NCBI GenBank assembly: GCA_021805275.1
Contig: JAJZFQ010000218.1
Span: 1-56,253 of the forward strand
Length of the DNA stretch: 56,253 nucleotides
Reading direction: 5' to 3'
Source of the DNA: Pseudomonadota bacterium
GTDB taxonomy: Bacteria; Pseudomonadota; Gammaproteobacteria; Steroidobacterales; Steroidobacteraceae
Shown piece after piece: positions 9,032 to 18,646 of this stretch (the stretch's first letter is position 1; the number at the start of each line of letters is the position of its first letter). Position numbers and translations under genes: made by a program. The notes below the pieces were generated by a model. That model worked only from the letters and a program-made list of their open reading frames with translations, was not told where the DNA came from and made no database searches.

Positions 9032-9831
9032 GAGCCCGCCCCGTTGCCGGCATCCTGCTGCGCCAGTTCTATCTGATCCGCGGCAGCCCGGTCCGCGCGC
9101 TGCCGATGTTCGCCTGGGTGGCGATCGACATCGTCGTGTGGGGCTTCATCACGCGCTATCTCAACTCGATGAGCGATGGCCGGTTCAACTACGTGCCGAG
9201 CCTGCTCGGCGCGGTGCTGCTGTGGGATTTCTTCACCCGGATCATGCAGGGCGTGAGCACCGCGTTCCTCGAGGACGTGTGGTCGAAGAACTTCCTCAAC
9301 CTGTTCGCCACGCCGCTGACGACGCCGCAGTACATCACAGGCCTGGTGATCACCAGCATCGGCACGAGCGCAGTCGGCCTCGCCGTGATGCTGGCGCTGG
9401 CCTCGAGCGTATTCGGCCTGTCGTTCTTCTCGCTCGGGTTGATGTTGATCCCGTTTCTGCTCGTGCTGTTCAGCTTCGGCATCGCGCTCGGCATCCTCGC
9501 GAGCGCGCTGGTGCTGCGGCTGGGGCCAGCCTCGGAATGGCTGATCTGGCCGATGCCCGCGCTGCTCTCGCCGTTCGTCGGGGTGTTCTACCCGTTGTCC
9601 ACCCTGCCGCAGTGGATGCAGGCGGTTGCTCGGGTGCTTCCGCCCTCATACGTGTTCCAGGGCATGCGCACACTGCTTGCCGGTCAGGCGCTCCCGCCGG
9701 GCGATCTTCTCCTCGGCGCCGCGCTAGCGGTCCTCGACATCGTGCTGGCGGGTTATTTCTTCACGCGGGTGTTCCGCTACGCGCTGCGAACGGGACTGCT
9801 GGCGCGCTACAGCGCGGAAAGCGTGTCCTGA
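9028..9831 (+). CDS. ABC-2 type transporter permease
   Basis: A 267-residue membrane protein with six hydrophobic segments and the ABC-2 permease signature near the fifth helix ([16 protein letters not shown] followed by [10 protein letters not shown]). It starts at a TTG (9028) that overlaps the TGA of the ATPase gene (TTGA), implying translational coupling and a 1:1 complex. Together the two form an exporter of NodJ/DrrB type in the inner membrane. No accessory membrane-fusion or outer-membrane component is nearby. Confidence 0.88.
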   Translation: MRARPVAGILLRQFYLIRGSPVRALPMFAWVAIDIVVWGFITRYLNSMSDGRFNYVPSLLGAVLLWDFFTRIMQGVSTAFLEDVWSKNFLNLFATPLTTPQYITGLVITSIGTSAVGLAVMLALASSVFGLSFFSLGLMLIPFLLVLFSFGIALGILASALVLRLGPASEWLIWPMPALLSPFVGVFYPLSTLPQWMQAVARVLPPSYVFQGMRTLLAGQALPPGDLLLGAALAVLDIVLAGYFFTRVFRYALRTGLLARYSAESVS

Positions 9832-9883
9832 ACCCACCGCGGCCGCTCCGGCCACCGCGCGCCCGCGCCCCGCTGCGCAGCGC

Positions 9884-10339
9884 TCAGGCGAGCGCGCGGT
9901 CCAGCCAGCGGCCAAGTGTCGTTGCATCCACCGCCCCGGAGTGACGGGCGAGCTCGCTCCCGCCGCGGAACAGGATGAGGGTCGGGATACTGCGGATGCC
10001 AAACTGTCCGGCCAGCTGCTGCTGCTCGTCGGTGTTGACCTTCGCCACGCGCAGCGCGGTGGCCCGCTCGGCCGCCGCGCGCTCGAGCACCGGGGCCATC
10101 ATGCGGCACGGCCCGCACCACGGCGCCCAGAAATCCACCAGCACTGGCAGCGTCGCCCGCTGGACGTGCGCGAGGAACCCGGCGGCATCGAGCGCCACCG
10201 GCTCGCCGGCCAGCAGGGGCGCCTTGCAGCGCGGACACTTGGGATGCTCCCCGGCCCGGGCTTCGGGCACGCGGACCAGCGAGTGACATTGCGGGCAGGC
10301 GACCAACAGGCCGCCGGCGGCTTCGGTTGCGGCGTTCAT
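9884..10339 (-). CDS. trxC: Thioredoxin 2 (TrxC) with N-terminal zinc domain
   Basis: A 151-residue cytoplasmic thioredoxin. An N-terminal zinc ribbon with C15-x2-C18 and C35-x2-C38 precedes the thioredoxin fold containing the WCGPC redox motif at 74-78, the cis-Pro segment SIPTL and a C-terminal helix. This architecture is diagnostic of TrxC, which reduces disulfides under oxidative stress and keeps its own zinc site as a redox switch. It is convergent with the ABC permease and divergent from cbpA, about 120 bp away, which fits a small stress-related neighbourhood. Confidence 0.95.
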   Translation of the reverse strand: MNAATEAAGGLLVACPQCHSLVRVPEARAGEHPKCPRCKAPLLAGEPVALDAAGFLAHVQRATLPVLVDFWAPWCGPCRMMAPVLERAAAERATALRVAKVNTDEQQQLAGQFGIRSIPTLILFRGGSELARHSGAVDATTLGRWLDRALA

Positions 10340-10459
10340 GACGGATCTATGGGGCGCAAGTGGCGCGATTCAAGCAGCCGGGGCTTGGCTTCGCGGCGCG
10401 CCGCCCCCACTCTCGGGGACAGCGTATCGTCAACCTTTTCCGAGAGGGCCGGGTCGCTC

Positions 10460-11428
10460 ATGGAATACCGGGATTACTACAAGATTCTGGCCGTGGCGCG
10501 GACCGCCACGGCCGAAGAGATCAAGAAGTCGTACCGCCGACTGGCGCGTAAGTACCATCCCGACGTCAGCAAGGAGAAGGATGCCGAGAGCAAATTCAAG
10601 GAGGTGAAGGAAGCCTACGAGGTGCTGAAGGACCCCGAGAAGCGCGCAGCCTACGATCAACTGGGCAGCGAGTGGAAGTCCGGCCAGCAGTTCCGCCCAC
10701 CGCCGGACTGGGCGAGCGGCTTTGAGTTCGGCGGCGGCGGCGCCGGCACACGTGGTGCAGGCGGAGCCCATGCCTTCGAAGAGCAGGGCTTCAGCGAGTT
10801 CTTCTCACAGCTGTTTGGCGGCCACAGTCCCTTCGGCGGGGCCGGCCGGCGCCAGAGCACGGGCGGACGCGATCACCACGCGCGGATAGACGTGGAGCTC
10901 GAGGAAGTCTTCGGAGGCGGCACCCGGACCCTCGAGCTGAAGCGGCCCGAGGCGAAGACGGACGGGAGCGTGGAGCTGCGCACCCACACGGTGCGCGTCA
11001 GCATTCCCTCCGGCGTCACCGACGGTCAGCTCATCCGGCTGGCCGGCCAGGGGGAAGCGGCCCCCGGCGGCGGCCGCGCGGGCGACCTGTACCTCGAAGT
11101 GCATGTACGTCCGCACCGCCTCTACCAGCTGGATGGACGGAACGTGACCCTCACGCTGCCCGTGGCACCGTGGGAGGCCGCCCTGGGCGCAAACGTGACC
11201 GTACCGACCCTCGGCGGTCCGGTCGAGATGCAGGTTCCAGCCGGCGCACAATCCGGTCAGAAACTGCGGCTGCGGGGGCGCGGCCTGCCGGGGCAGCCCC
11301 CGGGCGATGCCTACGTGCAGCTGAAGGTGGTCCTGCCGCCCGCCGATTCGCCCGAGGCGCGCACGCTGTACGAGAGCATGCGCACGCAGCTCGTGGGATT
11401 CGATCCGCGCGCCGATCTGCGGAGGTAA
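10460..11428 (+). CDS. cbpA: DnaJ-class curved-DNA-binding co-chaperone CbpA
   Basis: A 322-residue type II J-protein. The J domain (residues 1-70) includes the HPD tripeptide at 33-35 that triggers DnaK ATPase. A Gly/Phe-rich stretch (about 87-120) follows, then two DnaJ C-terminal beta domains with no zinc-finger insert between them, the arrangement of CbpA rather than DnaJ. The ATG at 10460 starts exactly at [10 protein letters not shown], the family start. cbpM follows four bases later, so the pair is an operon in which CbpM would control the J-protein's activity. Confidence 0.95.
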   Translation: MEYRDYYKILAVARTATAEEIKKSYRRLARKYHPDVSKEKDAESKFKEVKEAYEVLKDPEKRAAYDQLGSEWKSGQQFRPPPDWASGFEFGGGGAGTRGAGGAHAFEEQGFSEFFSQLFGGHSPFGGAGRRQSTGGRDHHARIDVELEEVFGGGTRTLELKRPEAKTDGSVELRTHTVRVSIPSGVTDGQLIRLAGQGEAAPGGGRAGDLYLEVHVRPHRLYQLDGRNVTLTLPVAPWEAALGANVTVPTLGGPVEMQVPAGAQSGQKLRLRGRGLPGQPPGDAYVQLKVVLPPADSPEARTLYESMRTQLVGFDPRADLRR

Positions 11429-11432
11429 CGTC

Positions 11433-11756
11433 GTGAGCGAATGCGTCGAGGTGTACCAGGTGCGCGTGCTCGGCGAGGGCGATTGGATCGCTGCAGCCGA
11501 GGCCTGCCGGCTCTGCCGGATCGAGCTGGAGGTCGTGATGGAGCTCGCCGACCTCGGGTTGCTCAGCCCGCGCGGCGGGGCTCCGCCGGACTGGCAGGTG
11601 CCCGCCGGCGCGCTGCCCCGCCTGGCCCTGGCGGGACGGCTGATCCAGGATTTGGGCGTGAACGTCAGCGGAGCAGTGCTTGCGATCGAACTCCTGGAGC
11701 GCCAGCGGTTGCTGCAGCGGCAGATCGAGCAGCTCGAGCGGCTGACTCAAGACTGA
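11433..11756 (+). CDS. cbpM: Chaperone modulator CbpM (MerR-like)
   Basis: A 107-residue protein resembling CbpM: a MerR-like helix-turn-helix (residues 17-50, with LCRIELEVVMELADLGLL) and a C-terminal coiled helix rich in Leu, Gln and Glu. CbpM binds the J domain of CbpA and blocks its interaction with DnaK. The GTG start at 11433 uses a GGAGG that overlaps the cbpA stop codon, so translation of the two is closely linked. Confidence 0.9.
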   Translation: MSECVEVYQVRVLGEGDWIAAAEACRLCRIELEVVMELADLGLLSPRGGAPPDWQVPAGALPRLALAGRLIQDLGVNVSGAVLAIELLERQRLLQRQIEQLERLTQD

Positions 11757-11788
11757 CGCGCCGCACCCAGGACCGCGCCGCGCGTGCG

Positions 11789-12091
11789 TCAGCCGAAGTG
11801 CAGCAGCCGTCGGCAGACCGTGTTGACCTGACTCCCCGCCACCACGCAGCGCTCGGCGGCCTGACGCCACGCGGCGAAGTGCGGCGCCGCGCGATGCGCC
11901 GCCAGCGCCGTCTCGTCGTCGTACACCTCGTAGAATACGAAGTGAGTCGGCCGCGCCGCGTCCTGGGTCACATCGAAGTAGCGGCACCCCGGCTCATCGG
12001 TGAACGTGCGTTGCGCGTTTTCCCGGATCGCCGCGAGGAACCTCTCCAACTGATCGGCGTGCACCTCGAGGCTGACGATGAGTGCCATCAT
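11789..12091 (-). CDS. Antibiotic biosynthesis monooxygenase (ABM/YgiN-like) protein
   Basis: A 100-residue ferredoxin-fold protein: MMALIVSLEV strand, helix with FLAAIRENAQRTFTDEPGC, then RYFDVTQDAARPTHFVFYEVYDDETALAAH, the typical ABM/YgiN core with a conserved FYEVYxDxxAxxxH segment. Members are small dimers acting as quinol or aromatic oxygenases or as unknown-substrate enzymes. Its start ATG overlaps the TGA of the dehydrogenase gene upstream (ATGA at 12088-12091); a second ATG follows at once. The coupling suggests that both proteins act on the same compound. Confidence 0.85.
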   Translation of the reverse strand: MMALIVSLEVHADQLERFLAAIRENAQRTFTDEPGCRYFDVTQDAARPTHFVFYEVYDDETALAAHRAAPHFAAWRQAAERCVVAGSQVNTVCRRLLHFG

Positions 12092-13164
12092 GGGGTCTGC
12101 GCCCCAATGCGGCCGGCCGCGAGCGTCGCGCCGGTCTCGGTCGCCAGTTGCCTCAGGCTGTCCCACGTGGTCTCCGGCAGATCGATGCCGTGCCGGGCAG
12201 CGCGCGCGCCGTGCAGCGCTTCCAGCTCTCCGGGAAAGAAGATCTCATCGACCCCCGGCGCCCGCGGCACCGCCTTGGTCGCCTCGATCAGCTGCTCGAG
12301 CCGGCGCTCGAACTCAGCGCGCGGCATCATCGACTCGACGTCGATCGTGATCAGCAGGTGACCACAGCCGCTGTGCCGGTCCGGCTCGTAGGGGCCCGCC
12401 ACGTTCGCACCAAACTGGCTGCCCGTCAGGACGCCGGCGAGCACGTCCATCATGAACGAGATCACGTAGCCTTTGTGCCCGGCCATGGGCAGAATCAGCC
12501 CCTTGATGGCTGCCTGCGCGTCCGAGGTTGGCACGCCGTGCGCGTCCGCAGCCCAGGTCGCCGGGATCGGCTCGTTGCGCGCAGCCGCCGCATAGATCTT
12601 GCCGCGCGCCACTGCAGTGTTGGCCATGTCCATGACCGCAACGCCGTGCCGCCCCGCGGGTGCGGCGATGGACCAGGGGTTCGTGCCGAGGGCCTTCACG
12701 CGTCCGCCCCAGGGCGCCATTGCCGGACTCGCATTCGTCGCAAGCAGCGCCACGCAACCCTGCTCGGCGGACCAGCGTGTGAAGTAAGCAGCCGTGCCGA
12801 AATGATTGGAGTTGCGCACCGCCACCGCGCTCACGCCGTGAGCACATGCCCGCTCGACGCCGAGCCGCGTCGCTTCCCGGGCCAGGACCTGGCCGATCCC
12901 CTCGTGACCGTCGAGCACCGCGATCGCGCCCTGATCCACCACCCGCTCGCAGCGCGTGACCGGCGTCATCGCGCCGCTGCGCAGCCGGGCCACGTACCAA
13001 GGCAGCCGCAGCATGCCGTGCGAGGCGTGCCCCCAGCGCTCCGCGGTCACCAGGCTGTCCGCCAGCACGAGTGCCTCGTCGTGCGGCACGCCCATGCTCG
13101 TCAGCACCTCGACGGCGAACTGCAAGAGACTCTCGACCTTGACCCGATGGCGTGTCGATGACAT
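12088..13164 (-). CDS. Ldh-family (malate/L-lactate/ureidoglycolate) NAD(P)-dependent dehydrogenase
   Basis: A 358-residue protein of the Ldh_2 family, which has its own fold unrelated to classical lactate dehydrogenases. Key features are HASHG with H46 and H49, the NSNHFGTAAYF motif with the catalytic H121, the ATNASPAMAPWGG nucleotide-binding segment, GTNPWSIA, and the GHKGYVISFMMDVL helix. Members reduce or oxidise 2-hydroxy acids such as malate, sulfolactate, ureidoglycolate or delta-1-piperideine carboxylate; the sequence alone does not settle which. The ATG at 13164 with a GGAAG site was preferred to longer starts. It is translationally coupled to the ABM gene and divergent from the SDR gene. 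Confidence 0.85.
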   Translation of the reverse strand: MSSTRHRVKVESLLQFAVEVLTSMGVPHDEALVLADSLVTAERWGHASHGMLRLPWYVARLRSGAMTPVTRCERVVDQGAIAVLDGHEGIGQVLAREATRLGVERACAHGVSAVAVRNSNHFGTAAYFTRWSAEQGCVALLATNASPAMAPWGGRVKALGTNPWSIAAPAGRHGVAVMDMANTAVARGKIYAAAARNEPIPATWAADAHGVPTSDAQAAIKGLILPMAGHKGYVISFMMDVLAGVLTGSQFGANVAGPYEPDRHSGCGHLLITIDVESMMPRAEFERRLEQLIEATKAVPRAPGVDEIFFPGELEALHGARAARHGIDLPETTWDSLRQLATETGATLAAGRIGAQTP

Positions 13165-13328
13165 GCACAGACTTCCGTACGTTGGGCCGTTGCCTGCGCG
13201 CGAGACGAAGTCGGTACGGTACTCGCGCAGCGCGCTCATTGCGCCTGGCGCAGCATACCAGCTCTTGTCTGCCGCGAGAGACCGTGTAGGTTTGGCTGTC
13301 TGTCCAGGACCTGCGAGGAGCGCGCGTG

Positions 13329-14033
13329 ATGAAAACGGCCCTTGTGACCGGAGCGAGCCGAGGTCTCGGCGAAGCACTCGTGGTCTGCCTCGCGAACCGG
13401 GGCTACCGGGTGCATGGACTGGTGCGCACGCCGCAAGCCGTCGAGGTGCTGCACGAGCGCTGCGCTGCGGCGATTCCGATCATCGGCGACGTCACCCGTC
13501 CTGAGGTGATCACCGCCATCCGCGACGCGTTGGATCGGTGCGGGGAGGGCTTGAATCTGTTGATCAATAACGCGGGAACCGGCGCATCGATCCGCGCGAT
13601 GCACGAGGGTATCGAGGAGGAGATCGCGGCACACGTGAACGTGCACTGCCTGGGTGCGCTGCGGGTGAGCCGGGCAGCGCTGCCATTCCTGCGGCGGGCC
13701 GAGTCCGCGCTGATCGTGAACGTGAGCTCGCGGTTCGGATCGACCACCCACGCGGCTGCGGGACTGTTCCAGGGGCGCCCGCTCTCGTATGCCTATCCCA
13801 TCGCCAAGGCCGCGCAGAACATGTTGACGCTGCGCATGGCCGAGGAGCTGCGCTCGAGCCACGTGCAGGTCTGCGCCGTGCATCCGGGCCAGGTGCTGAC
13901 CGCCTCGGGCGCCCCGGATGCCACCACCACCCCGGCCGAGGCTGCAGCGAGACTCCTCGAGTGGCTCGAATCTGCGCCCGCCGACCGCCACGGGTGTTAC
14001 GTCGATTTGGATACCGGCCGGCGAGGCTGGTAA
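13329..14033 (+). CDS. Short-chain dehydrogenase/reductase (SDR)
   Basis: A 234-residue classical SDR. TGASRGLG (residues 7-14) binds the cofactor, NNAG follows at 80-83, the catalytic Ser is in NVSSRFG (133-134), and Tyr156-x3-Lys160 completes the active site. The ATG at 13329 lies eight bases after GAGGAG; a GTG three bases earlier is a possible alternative. A GC hairpin follows 13 bases after the stop. The C-sniffer-like length and PGQV segment fit a carbonyl reductase, but the substrate is unknown. Confidence 0.88.
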   Translation: MKTALVTGASRGLGEALVVCLANRGYRVHGLVRTPQAVEVLHERCAAAIPIIGDVTRPEVITAIRDALDRCGEGLNLLINNAGTGASIRAMHEGIEEEIAAHVNVHCLGALRVSRAALPFLRRAESALIVNVSSRFGSTTHAAAGLFQGRPLSYAYPIAKAAQNMLTLRMAEELRSSHVQVCAVHPGQVLTASGAPDATTTPAEAAARLLEWLESAPADRHGCYVDLDTGRRGW

Positions 14034-14046
14034 CGCGGCCGGCCAC

Positions 14047-14067
14047 TGCGCCCCCCGGGGGGGCGCA
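14047..14067 (+). terminator. GC-rich hairpin after the SDR gene
   Basis: Ten-base complementary arms (tgcgcccccc and its complement) face each other almost without spacer, 13 bases after the SDR stop. No U-tract follows. Confidence 0.4.
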
Positions 14068-14196
14068 TCTGAGATCGCGGGCACGGTACGCGCGACGAAC
14101 GGAGCGCGGTGCCGTGGGCACCCAGTGTAAAGTATGGCCAAGGTCGGCAACCGGCGGGAGCGGCCGCCCAGCCGCCAATCTCTCAAGCGGGGTCCC

Positions 14197-15759
14197 ATGA
14201 TGAAGAATGCCATTCTGGTCGCCGTCGCCCTCGGCTGTTGCATCGGCACGGTTCGCGCCGCCGACAAGACACCCGCCCCCGATTTCAAGCCGAGCGCGGT
14301 GAGCACGACCGGATCGGTCACCGTCAACGGCACGCGCATTGCCTACCGGGCCGTCTCCGGCACGCTCGTCGTGCATGCCAAGGGCTGGAACCCCAATGCT
14401 GGGCCGGCGGACAAGGCCAATCCGACCGCCGAAGCGTCGATGTTCTACGTTGCTTACTTCAAGCGCGGCGCGCCCGCCGCCGACCGGCCGATCACTTTTC
14501 TTTTCAACGGCGGCCCCGGCTCCTCCACGATCTGGCTGCACATGGGCGCATTCGGTCCGGTCAGGGTGCTCACCGCCGATCACACCCACACGCCGCCGGC
14601 GCCCTACCAGGTGGTGAACAACCACTACAGCCTCCTCAGCGTCAGCGACCTGGTCTTCGTGGACGCGCCCGGCACCGGTTTCGGCCGCATCGCCGGCCCG
14701 AACGCCGCGCAGTCGTTCTACGGCGTGGACCAGGACATCCACGCCTTCGCGGTGTTCATCCGCCAGTTCCTCTCGCGGTACAACCGGTGGAACTCACCGA
14801 AGTACCTGCTCGGTGAGAGCTACGGCACGATGCGGGCGGCCGGCCTGCCGCTCGCGCTGGAGCGCGAGAGCATCGACCTGAATGGAGTCATGCTGCTGTC
14901 CGACATCCTCGATTGGGACCTGATGCCGGACAACCCGAAGCTCAACCCTTCGGTCGATCTGCCCTACATCGTTGCCCTGCCGAGCTACGCGGCGACCGCC
15001 TGGTACCACCACCGGCTGCCCGGCCCGCCGCAGCACCTGCTGCCATTCCTGAAGAAGGTCGAACACTTCGCCACCACGACCTACACGCTGGCGCTGATGC
15101 AGGGCGACACCCTTGCGGCAGCGCAGCGGCAGGCCATCGCCGAAAAGCTGCACGAGTACACCGGCTTGCCGGTGGACTACCTGCTGAAGTCGGACCTGCG
15201 CATCCAGTACGGCGCATTCCAGAAGGAACTGCTGGCCGGGGATGAGCTCACGACCGGCACGCTCGACACACGCTTCACCGGCCCGACCCTCGATCCGCTC
15301 GGCGAGGTCAGCGAGTACGATCCGCAGAGCGCGGCGATCAGCTCCGCGTATGCCGCGGCCTTCAACACCTACGTGCGCCAGAGGCTGCACTACGGGCTCG
15401 AGCAGCGCTACAAGGTCGGCATCCCGGTGTACAGCAGCTGGGACTACCGGCACCAGCCGCCGGGCGCGAGCCGGCCGTTGATCCAGCTGCCGAACGTGCT
15501 GCCGGACCTGGCCATTGCGATGAAACGCAACCCGGACCTGAAGGTGATGGTCAACGGCGGGTATTTCGACATCTCCACCCCGTTCTACGAGGGCTGGTTC
15601 GAGATGCACCACCTGCAGATTCCGCCGAATCTGCAAGGCAACATCCAGTACGACTACTACCGTTCCGGGCACATGATCTACGTCCATCTGCCCGCGTTGA
15701 AGCAGCTGTACGGCAACCTGGTCCGCTTCATCCGCAGCACGGACAACCTGAAGCAGTAG
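14197..15759 (+). CDS. Secreted S10-family serine carboxypeptidase
   Basis: A 520-residue exported peptidase. Residues 1-21 form a signal peptide (ending VRA-A). The S10 hallmarks are present: FNGGPGSST oxyanion loop at 103-111, GESYGT with nucleophile Ser208, Asp at about 459 (NGGYFDIST) and His at about 493 (SGHMIYVH). Length and order match bacterial S10 members that remove C-terminal residues from peptides in the periplasm or outside. The start ATG has an AAGCGGGG site. It is monocistronic and converges on the orphan secreted protein gene with a hairpin between them. Confidence 0.92.
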   Translation: MMKNAILVAVALGCCIGTVRAADKTPAPDFKPSAVSTTGSVTVNGTRIAYRAVSGTLVVHAKGWNPNAGPADKANPTAEASMFYVAYFKRGAPAADRPITFLFNGGPGSSTIWLHMGAFGPVRVLTADHTHTPPAPYQVVNNHYSLLSVSDLVFVDAPGTGFGRIAGPNAAQSFYGVDQDIHAFAVFIRQFLSRYNRWNSPKYLLGESYGTMRAAGLPLALERESIDLNGVMLLSDILDWDLMPDNPKLNPSVDLPYIVALPSYAATAWYHHRLPGPPQHLLPFLKKVEHFATTTYTLALMQGDTLAAAQRQAIAEKLHEYTGLPVDYLLKSDLRIQYGAFQKELLAGDELTTGTLDTRFTGPTLDPLGEVSEYDPQSAAISSAYAAAFNTYVRQRLHYGLEQRYKVGIPVYSSWDYRHQPPGASRPLIQLPNVLPDLAIAMKRNPDLKVMVNGGYFDISTPFYEGWFEMHHLQIPPNLQGNIQYDYYRSGHMIYVHLPALKQLYGNLVRFIRSTDNLKQ

Positions 15760-15768
15760 CGCACGACG

Positions 15769-15789
15769 CGCCGGCGCGAATCGCCGGCG
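15769..15789. terminator. Hairpin between convergent genes
   Basis: Arms 15769-15776 and 15782-15789 (cgccggcg twice, itself self-complementary) flank a five-base loop, between the S10 peptidase stop and the stop of the orphan secreted protein. It could serve both strands. Confidence 0.45.
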
Positions 15790-15793
15790 ACCC

Positions 15794-18529
15794 TCAGCCG
15801 CCGTGTGCCGGCGGAGCAGCCGGCGCCGCAGCGGGCTTGGCAGAAGCCGGTCCGCTCCCCGGCGCCGCATCCTGTGCGGTCGGCTTCGACGCCGTGCCGG
15901 CGGCATCTGCTGCTGGAGATTTCACGGCCGCCGGCCGCGCCGCCCGGACCGCTGGGACACCCGGTGCGCTGGCCTGACTCGCCGCGGGCGCCCTCGTGGA
16001 TGCCGCAACTGCGCTCGGAGCGCCCGGCGAGGCGCCGGCCGGACTCTCGACAGGCGCCTTTGCGGCCTGGGGGCGCACACGTTCCGTCGCCGGCGGAGGC
16101 GGCAGCTGCCGCTCGGCGACCGAGGCGATGTTGATCACCGCCGGATCGTCCCGCAGCTTCACGTAAAGCCTGCCGTCCTTCGGGTGAGGCACCGGCAGCG
16201 CGTACCCCGGGAAGCCGTCGGGGACCTGCACCGCGTGCCGGAAGGCCGGATCCTGCGCGATGGCCTCGAGCAGGAACAGGTCCGCCCCGGAGAGCTTGCA
16301 GGCGAGCTTTGCTGTCGCCGGACACACCAGCTTGCGCAGCCGCGGCAGGCGCACCAGTGTCGCGAGCGGCTGCCAGGCACCCGAGACGCCGTGATCGATC
16401 ACCCGGAACTGCAGCGGCCCGAAGGCCGACGGCCCGAACGCGCGGGCCGGATCCAGCGTCGCGATGGCGACCGACTGGGTCTCGAGCGTGATGCCGCCGT
16501 TGGTCTGGGTGAGGGTGGTGGAGTACGCACCGTCTGCCGTGGCGACCTCGATCGACTCGCTGCGGTCAAAGGCTGCGGGAGTCTTGGCGCGAACCGAGAA
16601 AGTGAGCTGCGCGTCCTGCGGCACCTCGTTGTTGCCGGGGAGTTGGATATGGGTCGGCGCATGCGATCCGGAGAGGTACACGCCCTTGGCGATCAGCGTC
16701 ACGCCAGGCCGAGGCGCGGCGATCACGCTCTGCAGCGTCAGGACTCGCCCGTCCTTCAGGCTCACCCGGGCCAGCAGGTCCTGACCTGCCGCCAGTTTCG
16801 CCGCGGCCGCTGGATCCTCGGCCGTGACGGTGAGCCGGTCCACGCCCTGTTGTGTTGAGAGTGCCCCGGGGAGGAACCTCACCCCGTCGATCGCGAAGCC
16901 GGCCACCTCATCGAGGCGGCTGCCCGTCAGGACGCCCTGGCTGTCGCCGGCATGCAGCGTGAAACTGTCGAGACCCGCCGGCTCCGAATAACCCTCGAGC
17001 GGCACCGTAGGCGATGCGAACGAGCCGAACTGCTTCACGATGACCGTCAGCGGACCGGGCGGGGTGTTCTTGAGCGGCAGCTTCACTCGCACTTCATTCG
17101 GCTGCACCGCCTTCCAGTCGGTCTCCAGGACGCTGCCGCCTGCATCGCGCACCGTGATGTCCGCGACGCAGTTGACGCTCGGGGCCGTCAGGTGAATCGT
17201 GTCCTCCCGTCCGACGATGACGGCCGCCTCCCCCGGCGTCGCCACCGACCACCCGTTGGTACGCGCATCCTGCAGCTGGAAAGTTGGACCCTCGTAGGGG
17301 ACGAAGCCCCAATCGCCGTGCAGCGTTGCGTGCACGCGGCTGCCGAGATCCGTCGGGCCGATCGGGCGGGTGTCGATCAGGAAGCCTCCCTGCGACGCAT
17401 CCGCCGTGGCGGGCAGCTCGACCGTCCGGCCGTGGCGGCCGACTAGGCGCAGGCGCATGCCGTGTGCATACGCGGTGGAAAAGACGAGCGGCGCCCCTTC
17501 GACGGGCAGCACGAAGGGCGTCTTGCGGATGCAGAGGCTCTGCTGCGGATCGACGGCGTGCAGCGGGGGCAGCTGCGGCGGCTCAACGGCCGGCAGTGCC
17601 GTCACCAGGACCGATTTTGGATCATGGAACGACGGCGGGGTGTTCAGCGTCAGCGCCAGCACCGTTCCGCGCTGGGTGGCGAGCGCGGGGATGTACTGGT
17701 ACTGCGCGGTGGTGAAGGAGCTGAAGATGCGCGCAATGTCGATGATGGAAGCGATGTACGGACTGTAGTAGCCGTAGCTCAGCTGCGGGGTGTAGCTGGC
17801 CTCCATGGCGAGTGCCGTGGCCGGCCCGGAGGTGAGCGCCTCGACGATCGAGGTGCTGTGCCCATCGTTGAGGATGAGCGACTCCCCGCCCTGCATCAGG
17901 CAGGGGGCCTGCAGCTGCCTCATCCGCTGCAGGCACTTCGTCTTCACCTTGATCGCGAGGCTGCGGGCGAGCTTCGGGGCCACCTGCTTGAGGTTCCCCG
18001 AGTCGCTCTCGTCCACGGATTGGATCGCACGCAGGTAGACATTGAGCCGGGAGATGTCGAGGGTCGCCTGGTTCAGATCCTGCGAGGTGCGCACGAAGGC
18101 CCCGGGGCGGCCGCGCACCGCACCGACCAGCGTCTTGAAATCACCGTCGGTCTGCGGCGCGAGAAACACCAACACTTGCTCGGCGCCCACGGGCACCGGG
18201 AGCGTCAGGCCCTTACGGCCGCACGCCTTTGTCCAGATCTCGCAGCGCGCGAACCAGCGCCGGGGTGGAGGGTTGGTGGCGCCGCGCAGGAACGCCACGA
18301 TCAGCAGGTAGTGCTCCGACTGAGTCGCGGGCAGGTCGGCGCGGATCCACAGCCGATCGCCAACCGCGAGGTTCGGGACTTCGGCGATGGGCAGCGTCTC
18401 GTGTCCGCGCGTGACCGTGACCTGCAGATCGGGTCCGGCCAGGTCGAAGGGGGCCACGCCGGCATGCACGGCCGGACACAGGCAGAGGCAGAGCACGGCG
18501 CCGAGCGCCAGCAGTCGGGAGAATCGCAT
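15794..18529 (-). CDS. Large secreted protein of unknown function with Ala/Pro-rich tail
   Basis: A 911-residue protein I cannot place in a family. Residues 1-23 form a signal peptide (MRFSRLLALGAVLCLCLC then AVHA). The next 200 residues are mixed alpha/beta with four Cys in two short clusters; the middle (about 340-790) is beta-rich with repeated short segments such as PGPLTVIVKQFGS and ARVSLKDGRVLTL that suggest Ig-like or other beta-sandwich domains. From about residue 805 the chain becomes a 100-residue Ala/Pro/Ser tail that looks disordered or cell-wall-spanning. No catalytic motif is visible. Codon use matches its neighbours, so it is a native gene. Role unknown; surface or periplasmic location is inferred. 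Confidence 0.8.
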   Translation of the reverse strand: MRFSRLLALGAVLCLCLCPAVHAGVAPFDLAGPDLQVTVTRGHETLPIAEVPNLAVGDRLWIRADLPATQSEHYLLIVAFLRGATNPPPRRWFARCEIWTKACGRKGLTLPVPVGAEQVLVFLAPQTDGDFKTLVGAVRGRPGAFVRTSQDLNQATLDISRLNVYLRAIQSVDESDSGNLKQVAPKLARSLAIKVKTKCLQRMRQLQAPCLMQGGESLILNDGHSTSIVEALTSGPATALAMEASYTPQLSYGYYSPYIASIIDIARIFSSFTTAQYQYIPALATQRGTVLALTLNTPPSFHDPKSVLVTALPAVEPPQLPPLHAVDPQQSLCIRKTPFVLPVEGAPLVFSTAYAHGMRLRLVGRHGRTVELPATADASQGGFLIDTRPIGPTDLGSRVHATLHGDWGFVPYEGPTFQLQDARTNGWSVATPGEAAVIVGREDTIHLTAPSVNCVADITVRDAGGSVLETDWKAVQPNEVRVKLPLKNTPPGPLTVIVKQFGSFASPTVPLEGYSEPAGLDSFTLHAGDSQGVLTGSRLDEVAGFAIDGVRFLPGALSTQQGVDRLTVTAEDPAAAAKLAAGQDLLARVSLKDGRVLTLQSVIAAPRPGVTLIAKGVYLSGSHAPTHIQLPGNNEVPQDAQLTFSVRAKTPAAFDRSESIEVATADGAYSTTLTQTNGGITLETQSVAIATLDPARAFGPSAFGPLQFRVIDHGVSGAWQPLATLVRLPRLRKLVCPATAKLACKLSGADLFLLEAIAQDPAFRHAVQVPDGFPGYALPVPHPKDGRLYVKLRDDPAVINIASVAERQLPPPPATERVRPQAAKAPVESPAGASPGAPSAVAASTRAPAASQASAPGVPAVRAARPAAVKSPAADAAGTASKPTAQDAAPGSGPASAKPAAAPAAPPAHGG

Positions 18530-18553
18530 GCGGCCATTGTACGACCGGTGCGC

Positions 18554-18576
18554 CCGTCGGTCGCAACCGTCGGTCG
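18554..18576. repeat. Direct repeat of ccgtcggtcg upstream of the 911-residue gene
   Basis: Two exact copies of ccgtcggtcg (18554-18563, 18567-18576) lie 25 bases upstream of the start codon at 18529, with a 13-base period. Possibly a tandem regulator site; low-complexity GC repeats also arise by chance here. Confidence 0.4.
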
Positions 18577-18646
18577 GACCTGATGGCCCTCACCGCGACT
18601 CGCTGCGCGGCACGCGGCGGGATTCGGGCGCAATTTGCACAGCCGC

